DNA of 48,451 nt from Geodermatophilus marinus (GCF_003428645.1 NZ_QVQH01000032.1:1-48451), one strand, 5' to 3'. Positions 25,121 to 38,379 are shown, counted from the stretch's first letter. Program-made: numbers and translations. Notes: generated from the sequence alone by a model not told the origin.

Positions 25121-25855
25121 GTGGCGGCGGCACGGGGACGGCGACGGGCAGCACGACCGGCACCGGGCACCGCGGCCCGGCGGGGCCGGGCGCGGACCGG
25201 GCGTGACCGTCGGCGCGGCGGGGCCCCGGGGGTCGCGCTCGGCGGCGTGGCCGCCCTCGCCCTCGGGCTGCTCGTGCTCAGCGCGCCGGCCGGCGACCTG
25301 GCCGCCGCGCTCACGGCCACCTCCTCGCCCGCGCCCGCTCCGGTCGCCGCGCCGCGCGCCGTCGCCCTCCCCGCCCCGGCGGCGGTGGTGACCCGCCCCG
25401 CCCCGGTCGAGCCGCCGGTGGTCGCCACCGGGCCGGCGCCGGTGGGCGGCCTGCGGGTCGAGGTCCCGCAGCCGATGGTCCCGGTGGGCGTCGTCCCCGA
25501 GCTCGATCCGCGCCCGGACGACCCCTGCAGCGCGTACGGCAGCCCGACCCGCATCGTGCCCGCGGTGGAGCCGGCCGGGCCCGGCGCGGTGCGGCTGTCC
25601 TGGCGCGCGGACTCGGCACCCGAGGTGCGGGGCTACCGGGTGCAGGCGGTGGAGCAGTCGGCGCTGCCCGGCCGCCGGGCCGCGCCGCCGCAGGTGGTGG
25701 TCGGCCAGCCCGGCGGCTGCGCGGTGGTCGGCGCGACGGTCGCCGGGCTGACCCCGGGGGCCCGGTACGTGTTCTGGCTCGAGGAGGAGGTCACCGACAG
25801 CCTCTCGGCGCGCTGGGTGCAGGTGGGCACGTCCGAGCCGGTCACCGTCGGCTGA
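25121..25855 (+). CDS. Membrane-anchored fibronectin III-like protein
   Basis: Protein of 244 residues from GTG 25121. A basic Arg-rich cytoplasmic lead (~35 residues) precedes one hydrophobic segment (VALGGVAALALGLLVLSAP), a Pro/Ala-rich extracellular spacer (about 65-120), then a domain with the fibronectin III pattern (GAVRLSWRADSAPEVRGYRV, then TVAGLTPGARYVFWLEEEV). Two cysteines (DDPCSAYG and GGCAVVG) could form an external disulfide. The start is uncertain: the frame is open far upstream and the binding site (GAAGAAG) is modest. The function is unknown, possibly cell-surface binding. Confidence 0.65.
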   Translation: MAAARGRRRAARPAPGTAARRGRARTGRDRRRGGAPGVALGGVAALALGLLVLSAPAGDLAAALTATSSPAPAPVAAPRAVALPAPAAVVTRPAPVEPPVVATGPAPVGGLRVEVPQPMVPVGVVPELDPRPDDPCSAYGSPTRIVPAVEPAGPGAVRLSWRADSAPEVRGYRVQAVEQSALPGRRAAPPQVVVGQPGGCAVVGATVAGLTPGARYVFWLEEEVTDSLSARWVQVGTSEPVTVG

Positions 25856-25873
25856 ACGCCGCCGCCGGCCGTC

Positions 25874-26500
25874 TCAGGTGGCCTCGACCGGGCGCAGCCG
25901 GGCGCCGGTGGCCCGCGCCTGCGCGGCGGCGAGCAGGCCGATGACCGCGGCGGCGTTGCGGATGTCGCCGTCGAGCACCCGCTGCACGGCCTCGGCGAGC
26001 GGTACCCGCTCCACCTGCATGTCCAGCTCCTCGTGCTCGAGGGTGAACCCCTCCGGCACCTCGGTGTCCGAGAGGCCCTCGGCCAGGTAGACCAGCACGA
26101 GCTCGTCGCAGAAGCCGGGCGTGCTGTAGGTGGTGGTCAGCAGCGACCAGCGCTCGGCGGCCAGCCGCACCTCCTCGGCCAGCTCCCGGCGGGCGGTCTG
26201 CGCCGGCGGCTCGCCGTCGGTGTCGCGGAGCCCCGCCGGCAGCTCCCACAGGTAGCCACCCACCGGGTGCCGGTACTGCCGCAGCAGGACGACGCGGTCC
26301 TGCTCGTCGAGGGCCACGACGGCGACCGCGCCCGGGTGGTGGACGACCTCCCGGACGCTGTCCCCGCCCCCGGGCATGGCCACGGTGTCGCGGACCAGCT
26401 CGATGACCCGGCCCTGGTAGACCTGCTCCCGGCCGACGACCCGGTACTCGTGCGGGGCGGCACCGTCGCGGGGAGCACCGTCGCGGGGCCCGCCGGCCAC
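25874..26500 (-). CDS. ADP-ribose pyrophosphatase (Nudix)
   Basis: Nudix hydrolase of 208 residues cleaving ADP-ribose to AMP and ribose-5-phosphate; the positional equivalent in M. tuberculosis is Rv1700. The Nudix box GLRDTDGEPPAQTARRELAEE starts at residue 90 with the REL-EE metal motif, preceded by LLRQYRHPVGGYLWELPAG as in the ADPRase subgroup. Starts at GTG 26500, 2 nt after the pyrG stop. Residues 5-13 come from a duplicated 15-nt unit (RDGAP RDGA). Last gene of the steA-pyrG operon. Confidence 0.93.
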   Translation of the reverse strand: MAGGPRDGAPRDGAAPHEYRVVGREQVYQGRVIELVRDTVAMPGGGDSVREVVHHPGAVAVVALDEQDRVVLLRQYRHPVGGYLWELPAGLRDTDGEPPAQTARRELAEEVRLAAERWSLLTTTYSTPGFCDELVLVYLAEGLSDTEVPEGFTLEHEELDMQVERVPLAEAVQRVLDGDIRNAAAVIGLLAAAQARATGARLRPVEAT

Positions 26501-26502
26501 GG

Positions 26503-30735
<4,233 letters not shown>

Positions 30736-30739
<4 letters not shown>

Positions 30740-31890
30740 GGCGCCGTGCCCCCGACCGGGACCGGCGGCGGGCCGAGCAGCTCGCGGTAGACGGCGACCA
30801 GGTGGCGGGCGGTGGCCGCCTCGTCGGGCCAGGTGCGCGCCCGCGCGGTCCCGGCCCCGGCCAGCCGGCGGGCCCGCGCCGGGTCGGCCAGCAGCCCGCT
30901 CACCGCGGCGGCCAGCGCGTCGGCGTCCCCCACGGGCACGAGCTCGGCGGCGTCCCCGAGGAGCTCGGGCAGGCCGCCGGTGCGGGTGGCCACCAGCGGG
31001 GTGCCGCTGCGCAGCGCCTCCTGCGCGGTCAGCGAGCGGGCCTCCCAGACCGACGGCAGCACGGCCAGGTCGGCGGCGGCCAGCAGGTCGGCGACGTCGG
31101 CGCGGCGGCCCAGCAGCCGGACCGGCAGCCCCTCCCCGGCGATGCGGCCGGCGAGCGCGTCGTGCAGCGGGCCGTCGCCGGCGACGGCCACCAGGGGCGC
31201 GACCGGCTCCCGGGCCCACCGCGCGGCCGCGTCGAGCAGCACGTCGTAGCCCTTCTGCGGGTGCAGCCGGCCCACCGCGACGACCAGCGGGCGCCCGTCG
31301 GGCAGGCCCAGCTCCGCGCGCACGGCGGCCCGGTCGCGGGTGGGCGGCGGCAGCGGCGGCGCCGAGACCGGGGCGACCCGGACGTCGCGGGCGCCGAGCC
31401 GGCGGGCGTTGGCGGCCAGGTCGCCGGAGGCCGCCAGCACCAGGTCGGCGGCGCGCACGGTGGCCCGCTCGGCCCGGGCGAGGACCCGGCGCACCGCGCC
31501 GCCGCGCTCGGGCAGGGCGTTGTGCAGGGTCAGCACCAGCGGCCGCGCCCGGGGGCCGCCCAGCCGGCGGGCCGCGGCGGCGACCAGGCCGGCCCGCAGC
31601 CCGTGGGCGTGCACCAGGTCGGCGTCCGCGGTGACCCGGCGCAGCCGCGCCACGGCCCGCGCGTCGGCGGCCGGGGAGAGCCCCGCGGCGATCTCCACGG
31701 CGGCGAACCGCGCCCCGGTCGCGGTGAAGCCGAACAGCTCCTCGGTGGCCGCCGGGCCGCACACCCCGGGGTCGGCACCGGCGTCCCGCAGCGCGGGCAG
31801 CACCGAGCGCACGTGCGTGCCCACCCCGCCGGTGCTCGTGGCGAGCACCTCGGCCACGCGGCGTCCCCGCAGGGGCAGCGCATCGGCCAC
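30736..31890 (-). CDS. GT4-family glycosyltransferase
   Basis: GT-B-fold retaining glycosyltransferase of 384 residues. The N-terminal acceptor domain opens with VAEVLATSTGGVGTHVRSVLP (residues 13-33; GGVGTHV is the GT4 loop) and has ADLVHAHGLRAG near 90. The C-terminal donor domain has VAVGRLHPQKGYDVLLDA near 207, and the nucleotide-sugar EX7E region reads LPSVWEARSLTAQEALRSGTP (E and E eight apart). Start GTG 31890 with AGGAGG 7 nt upstream. It lies between a MurJ-like flippase gene and the phosphatase-like membrane protein, so it probably elongates a lipid-linked glycan on the cytoplasmic face. Donor sugar unknown. Confidence 0.88.
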
Positions 31891-31933
31891 CGTGCACCTC
31901 CTGCCGTCCCGGTCGTCCAGCCGTCCCCCGCCG

Positions 31934-33526
31934 TCACAGCCCGCGCACGGCCGCTCGCAGCGGTCGCCAGGCCGTCCCCATCATGACCGCACCGGCGACG
32001 GCGAGCGCAGCCGCCGCGGCCAGCACGCCGGCGCCGACCACCGACACCAGGCTCCCGCGCGGCACCGGGTCGGCGCCGAGCGCGCCGGCGACCGCCAGCC
32101 CGGCGGCCGCGGCCAGCCCGGCGGCCACCAGCGCGGGCCCGCCCACCCGCGCCACGCCGGCCAGCCCCGCCGGGCCGGTCACCCGCAGCACCACGACGAG
32201 CAGCGCCACCCCGGCGACGGTCACCCCGGCGCTGTGCCCCGCCCCCAGGGCGGTGGCCCGGTCGGCGGCGGGGAGGACCGCGGCCAGGACCACGTCGGCG
32301 GTGACGGCGACCAGCCAGCCCGCCACGACGCAGGCGGTCGGCGCCCGCCACAGCCCGCGGGCGTAGAGGGCGCGGGTCAGCACCGCCACCAGCCCGTAGC
32401 CGGCCAGCCCGGGCGCGAACGCGACGATGGTGTCCCGCAGGGCGGCCACGGCCTCCGGCGGGCCGGCGGCCAGGAAGACCCGCGCCATCGGGCCGGAGAC
32501 GGCGACCAGCACCGCGGCCGCCACCAGGGACGCGGTCACGACGAGGACCGTGACCGGCGCCAGCACCGCCCGGTAGCCGCTCTCATCGCCGGCGTCGGCG
32601 CGCTCGGACAGCCCCGGGTAGGCCGAGGTGGCCAGGGGCACCGCCAGCGCGGCCCACGGCACGAGGAAGAGCGTCAGCCCCGCGACGTAGACCACCTGGG
32701 TGCCGTCGGGGGCGCCGGTGTTGGCCAGCCGGATCGCGACCGCCGCGAGCAGCTGCTGCCCGGCCAGGGTCAGCACGCCCGCGACGGCCAGCCGGCGCAC
32801 GCGCGGCGCGGCGCCCACCGGGAAGCGCAGCGACGGCCGCAGGCCCAGCCCGAGCCGCCGCATCGGCACGAGCAGGCTGAGCGACAGCGCCGCCACGCCG
32901 AGCGTCGTCCCCACCGAGAGGACCAGCTCGGCGGGCGTGGACAGGTCGGCCGCCGAGCGGCTGCCACCGAGCGCGGCGAAGACGAGGTAGGCCCCGGCGA
33001 CCACCAGGCTGGACAGCAGGGGGGCCAGCGCGGGCATCGCGAAGCGGCGGTGCGCCTGCAGCACGCCGGTGAGCACGATGCCGATGCCGTACAGCAGGAC
33101 CTGCGGGGCGAAGACGACGAGGAAGCGGGCGGCGAGGTCGACCTGGGCGTCGTCGGCCGACCCGAGCAGCAGCCGGGCGATGGGCCCGGCGAGCACCGCG
33201 ACGAGCACCGCCAGCGGGGTGAGCACGAGCAGGCTCCAGCCCAGCAGCGCCGAGGCGGTGCGGCGGACCTGCTCGTGGTCCCCGGCGGCGATCCCGCCGG
33301 CCAGCATCGGCACGACCAGGCTGGCCAGCGCCCCGCCGGCGACCACCTCGAAGACGATGTTGGGCACGGTGTTCGCGGCCAGGTAGGTGTCGCCGGTGCT
33401 GCCCGCGCCCACGGCGTTGGTGAAGACCAGCGTCCGGCCGAAGCCGGCCAGCCGGGCCAGGACCGTGAGGACGGCGATCAGCGCCGCGGCACCGGCGACC
33501 CCCTGCAGCGCCTGCCGGCGGCTCAT
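31934..33526 (-). CDS. MurJ/MviN-like lipid flippase
   Basis: MOP-superfamily membrane protein of 530 residues with about 14 hydrophobic segments. The MurJ-like N-terminus is seen at 1-45 (VLARLAGFGRTLVFTNAVGAG, TGDTYLAANTVPNIVFEVV), followed by GGALASLVVPML and, near residue 250, LRPSLRFPVGAAPRVRRLAV. The family flips undecaprenyl-linked precursors (lipid II or glycan-lipids) across the membrane. Actinobacteria have another, larger MurJ near the origin, so this copy may serve a dedicated polymer. The ATG overlaps the stop of the MraY-like gene by 4 nt (ATGA). Confidence 0.88.
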   Translation of the reverse strand: MSRRQALQGVAGAAALIAVLTVLARLAGFGRTLVFTNAVGAGSTGDTYLAANTVPNIVFEVVAGGALASLVVPMLAGGIAAGDHEQVRRTASALLGWSLLVLTPLAVLVAVLAGPIARLLLGSADDAQVDLAARFLVVFAPQVLLYGIGIVLTGVLQAHRRFAMPALAPLLSSLVVAGAYLVFAALGGSRSAADLSTPAELVLSVGTTLGVAALSLSLLVPMRRLGLGLRPSLRFPVGAAPRVRRLAVAGVLTLAGQQLLAAVAIRLANTGAPDGTQVVYVAGLTLFLVPWAALAVPLATSAYPGLSERADAGDESGYRAVLAPVTVLVVTASLVAAAVLVAVSGPMARVFLAAGPPEAVAALRDTIVAFAPGLAGYGLVAVLTRALYARGLWRAPTACVVAGWLVAVTADVVLAAVLPAADRATALGAGHSAGVTVAGVALLVVVLRVTGPAGLAGVARVGGPALVAAGLAAAAGLAVAGALGADPVPRGSLVSVVGAGVLAAAAALAVAGAVMMGTAWRPLRAAVRGL

Positions 33527-34383
33527 GCCGGGCGGCGGCCGAGCCGGTCCAGTTCCCGCAGGCCGGGGGTGGCCTCGATGACGCGGGTGAAGCTGACCCG
33601 CTCGCTGGCCAGCGTGAGCGCCACGACGCCCCCGAGCAGCCCGGCCCGCAGACCGCGGCCGCGCAGGGCCGCCAGGCGCAGGCCGAGGAGGGCACCCAGG
33701 GCGTTGGCGCCGCTGTCGCCCAGCATCACCCGCTCCCCGAGGTCGGCCGGCAGCACGGCGAGCGCCGCCCCCAGCGGGCCGGCGACCAGCGGGCCGGCGG
33801 GGCCGCCCGAGGTGGCCGCGGCGAGCAGCGCCCCGGCCTTGGCCGCCCGGCCGGGGCGCAGGTCCAGCAGGTTGACCAGGTTGGCGGTGCCGGCGACCAG
33901 GCCGGTGGTGAGCAGCGCGTCGGGGACCGCCCCGGCGCCGCGGCCACGGCCGGTGACCCGGCCGGTGAGCAGCGCCGCCACGGCCGCGGCGGCACCGATA
34001 CCGGCCACCTTCACCGCGCCGGCCGAGACCCGCCCGGCCCGCAGCGCCGCGAGGTGCCCGGCCAGCCCCTTGTCCCGGGCCTGCTCGGGGCGGGCGCCGG
34101 CCAGGTCGTCGTAGCCCCCCACCAGCCCGGAGACCGAGCCGGCCACCAGGGCCGCGCCCCGCCACCCGGCGGGCGCGCCGGCGACGGCGCCGCCGGTGGC
34201 GGCGACGGCGAGCGCCGGGCCGCCGAGCAGGGTCACCGGGCGCCCGGCGTAGTTCGTCCGCCGCCACGGGGCGCCCGCCGGTCGGGCGGTGAGCGCGGCG
34301 GCGGCCGCCAGCCCGGCCCGGGCCGCGACCGCGGCGCCGAGCGCGAGCCCCACCTTCCTGCGCGCCGCGCCGTCCGGCGTCAC
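33523..34383 (-). CDS. Short MraY/WecA-like polyprenyl-phosphate sugar transferase
   Basis: Membrane protein of 286 residues with about 8 hydrophobic segments, in the family that joins a sugar-1-phosphate to undecaprenyl phosphate. Catalytic-type motifs: GGYDDLAGARPEQARDKG (the DD pair near residue 90), NLVNLLDLRPGRAAK near 167 (NxxNxxD region) and MLGDSGANALG near 222. It lacks the HHH loop of true MraY and is ~70 residues shorter. GTG 34383 overlaps the steB-like stop by 4 nt and its own stop overlaps the MurJ-like start. It probably initiates a lipid-linked glycan; the sugar donor is unknown. Confidence 0.8.
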   Translation of the reverse strand: MTPDGAARRKVGLALGAAVAARAGLAAAAALTARPAGAPWRRTNYAGRPVTLLGGPALAVAATGGAVAGAPAGWRGAALVAGSVSGLVGGYDDLAGARPEQARDKGLAGHLAALRAGRVSAGAVKVAGIGAAAAVAALLTGRVTGRGRGAGAVPDALLTTGLVAGTANLVNLLDLRPGRAAKAGALLAAATSGGPAGPLVAGPLGAALAVLPADLGERVMLGDSGANALGALLGLRLAALRGRGLRAGLLGGVVALTLASERVSFTRVIEATPGLRELDRLGRRPA

Positions 34384-35378
34384 GGGGCGGCGGCCGGGAC
34401 CGGCGGCACCGGCTGGGTGTCCTCGCCGGTGCCGTACTTGCCGGAGGTGCCCTCGCTCTCCTGGCCGAGGGCCAGGACCGTGCTGACCCGGCCGGTGGCC
34501 GACCCGACGTTGTCGACGGTGGAGACGGCCGCCGACAGCGAGGGGTCGGCGCGGATGACGCCGATGACACCGGTCTCGCCGGCCGTCGCGCCGTCGCCGG
34601 CCACGACGGCGCCCGAGCCGGCGGCGTCCAGCGCCGACACCAGGTCGACCAGGGCGTCGGAGCGGTCCGCGGCGTCGTCGCCCTCCGGGGCGCCGGCGGT
34701 GAGCAGGACGGCGTGGTCGGCCGGGGTGACCGACGCGGACTCCTGGGTCAGGACGTCGAGGGCCGAGAGGCCGGCCAGCACGGAGGACAGGGCGGCGGTG
34801 TCCGGCGCCGCCGGGCCGGCCGGGGTCGACCCGGGTGCGGCGTCGTCCGGTGCCGCCGCACCCCCGGACGCCGGCACCATCAGCGTCTGCGCCAGCAGCG
34901 CGGCGACCAGCTGCCCGGTGTCGTCGGTCTCCGGAAGCGTCACGCCGGTGGGCAGGCCGGGGCCGGTCACGTAGCTCTGCAGCTGCGAGGCCGTCGCGGG
35001 GTCGCTGTACTCCGGCTGCAGCGTGACCTGCCCGGTGACCTCCGCGCCGGCCTCCTCCAGCAGCGCGGTGACCTCGTCCACCGTCTCGGTGGGCACGTCG
35101 TCGCCGGTGGTGAGCAGCACCACCCCCTGGCCGGCCAGGGTGCCCTCGACGAGGGCGGGGGCGACCGCCTCGGCGAAGGAGCCGGCGTCGTCCAGCTCGG
35201 CCTGCAGCTGCTGCGTGGTGTTCTCCAACTCGCGCTTGTCCTGCTCCAGCGCGCTGACCTGGTTGCGGATGTCCTCGAGGATCGGCTGGTTGAGCTGGGT
35301 CGTGCCGATCACGATGCCCAGGGCGACGGCCAGGAAGACCGCGATCAGCGAGACCAGGTGGTAGCGGAAGTCGATCAC
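34380..35378 (-). CDS. steB: MctB/SteB-family protein
   Basis: 332 residues: one N-terminal transmembrane segment (FRYHLVSLIAVFLAVALGIVIG-type, residues 4-25), an extracytoplasmic coiled coil (about 35-70, LEQDKRELENTTQQLQAELDD), then a mixed alpha/beta domain with an Ala/Pro/Ser-rich insertion. The family includes M. tuberculosis Rv1698 (MctB, copper efflux) and Corynebacterium SteB (septal factor acting with SteA). This organism shows no other mycomembrane genes here and the gene is coupled to steA, so the SteB role is the more likely. GTG 35378 overlaps the steA stop by 4 nt. Confidence 0.88.
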   Translation of the reverse strand: MIDFRYHLVSLIAVFLAVALGIVIGTTQLNQPILEDIRNQVSALEQDKRELENTTQQLQAELDDAGSFAEAVAPALVEGTLAGQGVVLLTTGDDVPTETVDEVTALLEEAGAEVTGQVTLQPEYSDPATASQLQSYVTGPGLPTGVTLPETDDTGQLVAALLAQTLMVPASGGAAAPDDAAPGSTPAGPAAPDTAALSSVLAGLSALDVLTQESASVTPADHAVLLTAGAPEGDDAADRSDALVDLVSALDAAGSGAVVAGDGATAGETGVIGVIRADPSLSAAVSTVDNVGSATGRVSTVLALGQESEGTSGKYGTGEDTQPVPPVPAAAP

Positions 35379-36562
35379 GAGAAGAGGTTCTCCAGCCAGA
35401 ACACGAAGCTGTTCCATTGGTCGAGCAGCAGGTCGAGGTAGACCCGGCCGGCCGCCGAGACCGCGAGCGTCGAGCCGATCGCCACGAAGGCGGCCAGCAC
35501 CAGGACGACGAGGGCGGTGGTCGAGATGCGGCTGCGGTAGAGCCGGCTGACGCCCTTGGCGTCGACCAGCTTGCCGCCCAGGCGCAGCCGCGTGAGGAAG
35601 GTCGAGGCCATGCCCCCGCGGCCCTTGTCGAGGAACTCGACCAGCGTGGCGTGGGTGCCGACGGCGACGATGAGCTTGGCGCCCTTCTCGTCGGCCAGGA
35701 GCATCGCGATGTCCTCGCTGGTGGCCGCGGCCGGGAAGGTGATGGCGTCGACCCCGAGGTCCTGCACGCGGGCCAGGCCGGGGGCGCGGCCGTCGGCGTA
35801 GGCGTGCACCACGACCTCCGCGCCCGAGCGCAGCACGTCGTCGCTCACCGAGTCCATGTCCCCGATGATCATGTCCGGCTGGTAGCCGGCCTCCTTGAGC
35901 GCGTCGGCGCCGCCGTCGACGCCGATGAGCACCGGCCGGTAGTCGCGGATGTAGGAACGCAGCGCCTGCAGGTCCTCCTTGTAGTCGTACCCGCGGACGA
36001 CGACGAGGACGTGCCGGCCCTCGATCCTGGTCTCCACGTCGGGCACGCCGACCCCGTCGAGCAGCAGCGCGCGCTCGCGCTTCATGTACTCCATCGTGTT
36101 GGTGGCGAAGGCCTCCAACTGGGTGGAGAGCCCGGCCCGCGCCTCGGCCATGGCCTCGGCGATGGTCTCCGGCGTCTGCTGGGTGCCCGTGGCCAGGACG
36201 GTGCCGTCCTCGAGCAGCAGCGTGTCGCCGTCCAGCCGGACCCGGCTGCCCTCCTTGACCGCGGAGAGCACCTCCTTGCCGGCGTTGTCCACCAGGGGGA
36301 TGCCGGCGGCGGTGAGGATCTCCGGGCCCAGGTTCGGGTAGCGGCCGGAGATGCTGGCCGAGGCGTTGACGACGGCGGCCACCTTGCACGCGACGAGCGA
36401 GTCGGCGCTCACCCGGTCGATGTCGGTGTGGTCGATGACGGCGATGTCGCCGGGTCGCAGGCGCTTGGTCAGGTTCTTCGTGCGGCGGTCCAGGCGCACG
36501 GTGCCGGCCACTCCGGGCGCGGACTCGGGTGCGCGGCCGCGACGGAGGGAGCCGAGGCGCAT
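35375..36562 (-). CDS. steA: Cytokinetic ring protein SteA
   Basis: 395 residues, Rv1697-like. The cytoplasmic part resembles thiamine pyrophosphokinase-like folds (VLIGVDGGADALKEAGYQPD, then IIGDMDSVSD near 240, and AVGTHATLVEFLDKGRGGMAS near 315), and one C-terminal transmembrane segment follows (ALVVLVLAAFVAIGSTLAVS, about 350-369). In Corynebacterium, SteA and SteB localise to the septum and promote daughter-cell separation through RipA. ATG 36562 is the first gene of the operon that runs down to the Nudix gene. The 163-base gap upstream is shared with the divergent TetR gene. Confidence 0.92.
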   Translation of the reverse strand: MRLGSLRRGRAPESAPGVAGTVRLDRRTKNLTKRLRPGDIAVIDHTDIDRVSADSLVACKVAAVVNASASISGRYPNLGPEILTAAGIPLVDNAGKEVLSAVKEGSRVRLDGDTLLLEDGTVLATGTQQTPETIAEAMAEARAGLSTQLEAFATNTMEYMKRERALLLDGVGVPDVETRIEGRHVLVVVRGYDYKEDLQALRSYIRDYRPVLIGVDGGADALKEAGYQPDMIIGDMDSVSDDVLRSGAEVVVHAYADGRAPGLARVQDLGVDAITFPAAATSEDIAMLLADEKGAKLIVAVGTHATLVEFLDKGRGGMASTFLTRLRLGGKLVDAKGVSRLYRSRISTTALVVLVLAAFVAIGSTLAVSAAGRVYLDLLLDQWNSFVFWLENLFS

Positions 36563-36712
36563 TAGGCCATGCTCCCACGGGGCCTCCGCACCGCTGCCCC
36601 CGACGCGCGACGGCCACCGCGTGCTCACTCACAGTGCGCGACACCACGACAGCACCCACCCGCCCGGCCCCCGGCGTGCGCTCCCCCTGCCGGACCACCC
36701 GTACCCGGTGTC

Positions 36713-36718
36713 TAGCGT
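36713..36718 (+). promoter_or_regulatory. -10 box of the TetR gene, probable leaderless start
   Basis: TAGCGT, 7 nt before GTG 36726, with no ribosome binding site. Predicts a transcript starting at the start codon. The adjacent gap 36563-36712 has no other clear signal apart from being the upstream region of steA on the other strand. Confidence 0.5.
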
Positions 36719-36725
36719 TACGCGC

Positions 36726-37661
36726 GTGACGGAAGGGGCGCCCGCGGTCGGCGGCACGCAGGCCGGTGACGACGTCCGGCCCGGGACGGCCGACGCGGCG
36801 GTCCGCGCGCTGCGCCGCGACAACGTCGCCGTCGACCGCGCCCCGACCGACCCCGACCCCGCCCCTGCCGACCACACCCCCGCCGACCACGCCCCGGCCG
36901 GCCCCGGCGGCCCGGACGGCGGGCCGGCCCCGGCGGTGCCGCCCGTGCCCGGGGCGGGAGCGCCGCCCGCCCCCGCGGCCGATGGCGGCGAGGAGGGCGC
37001 TCGCGGCCGGCGCAGCCGCCGCGGGCTGCGCGGCCCGGGGATCCGTGAGCGCCGGCGCCAGCAGACCCGGGCCCGCATCGTCGACGCCGCCGCCGAGCTG
37101 TTCGCCGAGCGCGGCTTCGACGCGGTGAGCGTCGTGGAGATCGCCCAGCGGGCCGGGGTGGTCGAGAAGACGGTGTTCAACCACTTCCCGGTCAAGGAGG
37201 GGCTGGTCTTCGACGCCGACCCGCCCATCCGCGCCGCGCTGCTGCACGCCGTGGCCACCCGGCCGCGGGGCGAATCCGTGACCGCCGCCGCCGGCACGTT
37301 CGTGGTGCGCGCGATGAGCATGCTCGGCGCCCCGGAGGCCGCCGACGGGGTGGCCGGGATGGCGCGCGTCATCCGCGGCAGCCACACGCTGCAGCTGCGC
37401 GAGCGGGAGATCCTCGGCGAGCTGACCACGGCGCTGGCCGACCAGATCGCCACGGAGACGCGGGCCGAGCCGGGTGACCCGGCGCCGTGGCTGGCCGCGC
37501 ACGCGGTGCTCGGCCTCTACGCCGCGCTGCTCGACCTCGCCCGCGACCGCGTGCTCGCCGGGGTCACCGGCCCCCGCCTGTCGGCCGAGCTGCGCGCCCG
37601 CGGCGACCGCGGGCTGGCTCTGCTGCAGTTCGGGCTGGCCGGCTACGCCAAGCGGCGGTGA
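36726..37661 (+). CDS. TetR-family regulator with long disordered N-terminus
   Basis: 311 residues from GTG 36726. Residues 1-110 are disordered, rich in Pro, Ala, Asp and Gly (PADHTPADHAPAGPGG), ending in a basic patch (RGRRSRRG). The TetR helix-turn-helix is at about 117-165 (RARIVDAAAELFAERGFDAV, then SVVEIAQRAGVVEKTVFNHF). The C-terminal ligand domain is all-helical. Typical TetR proteins are ~190-220 residues, so the extension is unusual; a later start near residue 105 has no better signal. Divergent from steA and convergent with the methyltransferase gene (4-nt gap). Ligand and targets are unknown; steA is a possible target. Confidence 0.85.
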   Translation: MTEGAPAVGGTQAGDDVRPGTADAAVRALRRDNVAVDRAPTDPDPAPADHTPADHAPAGPGGPDGGPAPAVPPVPGAGAPPAPAADGGEEGARGRRSRRGLRGPGIRERRRQQTRARIVDAAAELFAERGFDAVSVVEIAQRAGVVEKTVFNHFPVKEGLVFDADPPIRAALLHAVATRPRGESVTAAAGTFVVRAMSMLGAPEAADGVAGMARVIRGSHTLQLREREILGELTTALADQIATETRAEPGDPAPWLAAHAVLGLYAALLDLARDRVLAGVTGPRLSAELRARGDRGLALLQFGLAGYAKRR

Positions 37662-37665
37662 CGGC

Positions 37666-38379
37666 TCAGGCGACCTGGAGGGCGCGGAGGAGCTGGGCGG
37701 CGCGGTCGCCGGGGATGTCCGGGTCGGCGGTGAACAGCGCGACGGCGACCATGTACCCGTCCTCGCCGGCCCAGGCGCGCCCCTCGGCGCACATCCGCCG
37801 GACGTGCTCGCGCACCTTCGGCTCCGCGCTGTAGGGGCCGAAGTCCAGCGCCATGGCGAGGAAGTTGACCACCCGGTAGCCGAGGTCCCCGGCGGTCGTC
37901 ACCGTGGCCACGGGGTCGGAGTAGCTGGGGACGGCGGTGAGGACGTCGGTGTACCCGGCCTTGAGCAACTGCAGCACCAGGTCGTTGCCGTACACCCCGC
38001 CCCACAGCTCGGGCATCAGGATGTCCCGGTCCGGCGCGGGGATGTAGGGCGGGTTGGCGATGACCGTGCGCACCCGCGGGTGGTCACCGGAGTCCGCGCG
38101 GTCGAAGAAGTCGCCGAGCTCGACGGTGTAGCGGTCGGCCACCCCGCGCGCGGCGATGTTGGCGCGGGCGGCCTCCACCGACGGCGCGCTGATGTCGCAG
38201 CTGCGCACCCGCAGCCCGGGCAGGCCGGCGACGACGTCGGCGATGGCGGTGGCGTCCCCGGTGCCCAGCTCGTCGACCCCCTGCCCCGCCCAGCCGAGCT
38301 CGTCCCGGTACTGCTGCAGCAGCATGCAGACGCTGAAGCCGTAGTGCGCCGACTCGTCCGCGGAGGAGAAGCAGCTCAC
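37666..38379 (-). CDS. Class I SAM-dependent methyltransferase with NPPY motif
   Basis: 237 residues. Motif I region GVDELGTGDATAIADVV (about 34-50), an acidic strand-2 residue in VRSCDISAPSVEAARANI, and VRTVIANPPYIPAPDRD with the NPPY motif of N-methyltransferases acting on amino groups of glutamine, adenine or guanine. Lacks the N-terminal helical domain of PrmC and the target-recognition domains of DNA methyltransferases. The GTG at 38379 was chosen by fold; an upstream GTG at 38445 adds 22 Arg-rich residues. Neither start has a good binding site. Substrate unknown; natural-product or small-molecule methylation is also possible. Confidence 0.75.
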   Translation of the reverse strand: MSCFSSADESAHYGFSVCMLLQQYRDELGWAGQGVDELGTGDATAIADVVAGLPGLRVRSCDISAPSVEAARANIAARGVADRYTVELGDFFDRADSGDHPRVRTVIANPPYIPAPDRDILMPELWGGVYGNDLVLQLLKAGYTDVLTAVPSYSDPVATVTTAGDLGYRVVNFLAMALDFGPYSAEPKVREHVRRMCAEGRAWAGEDGYMVAVALFTADPDIPGDRAAQLLRALQVA

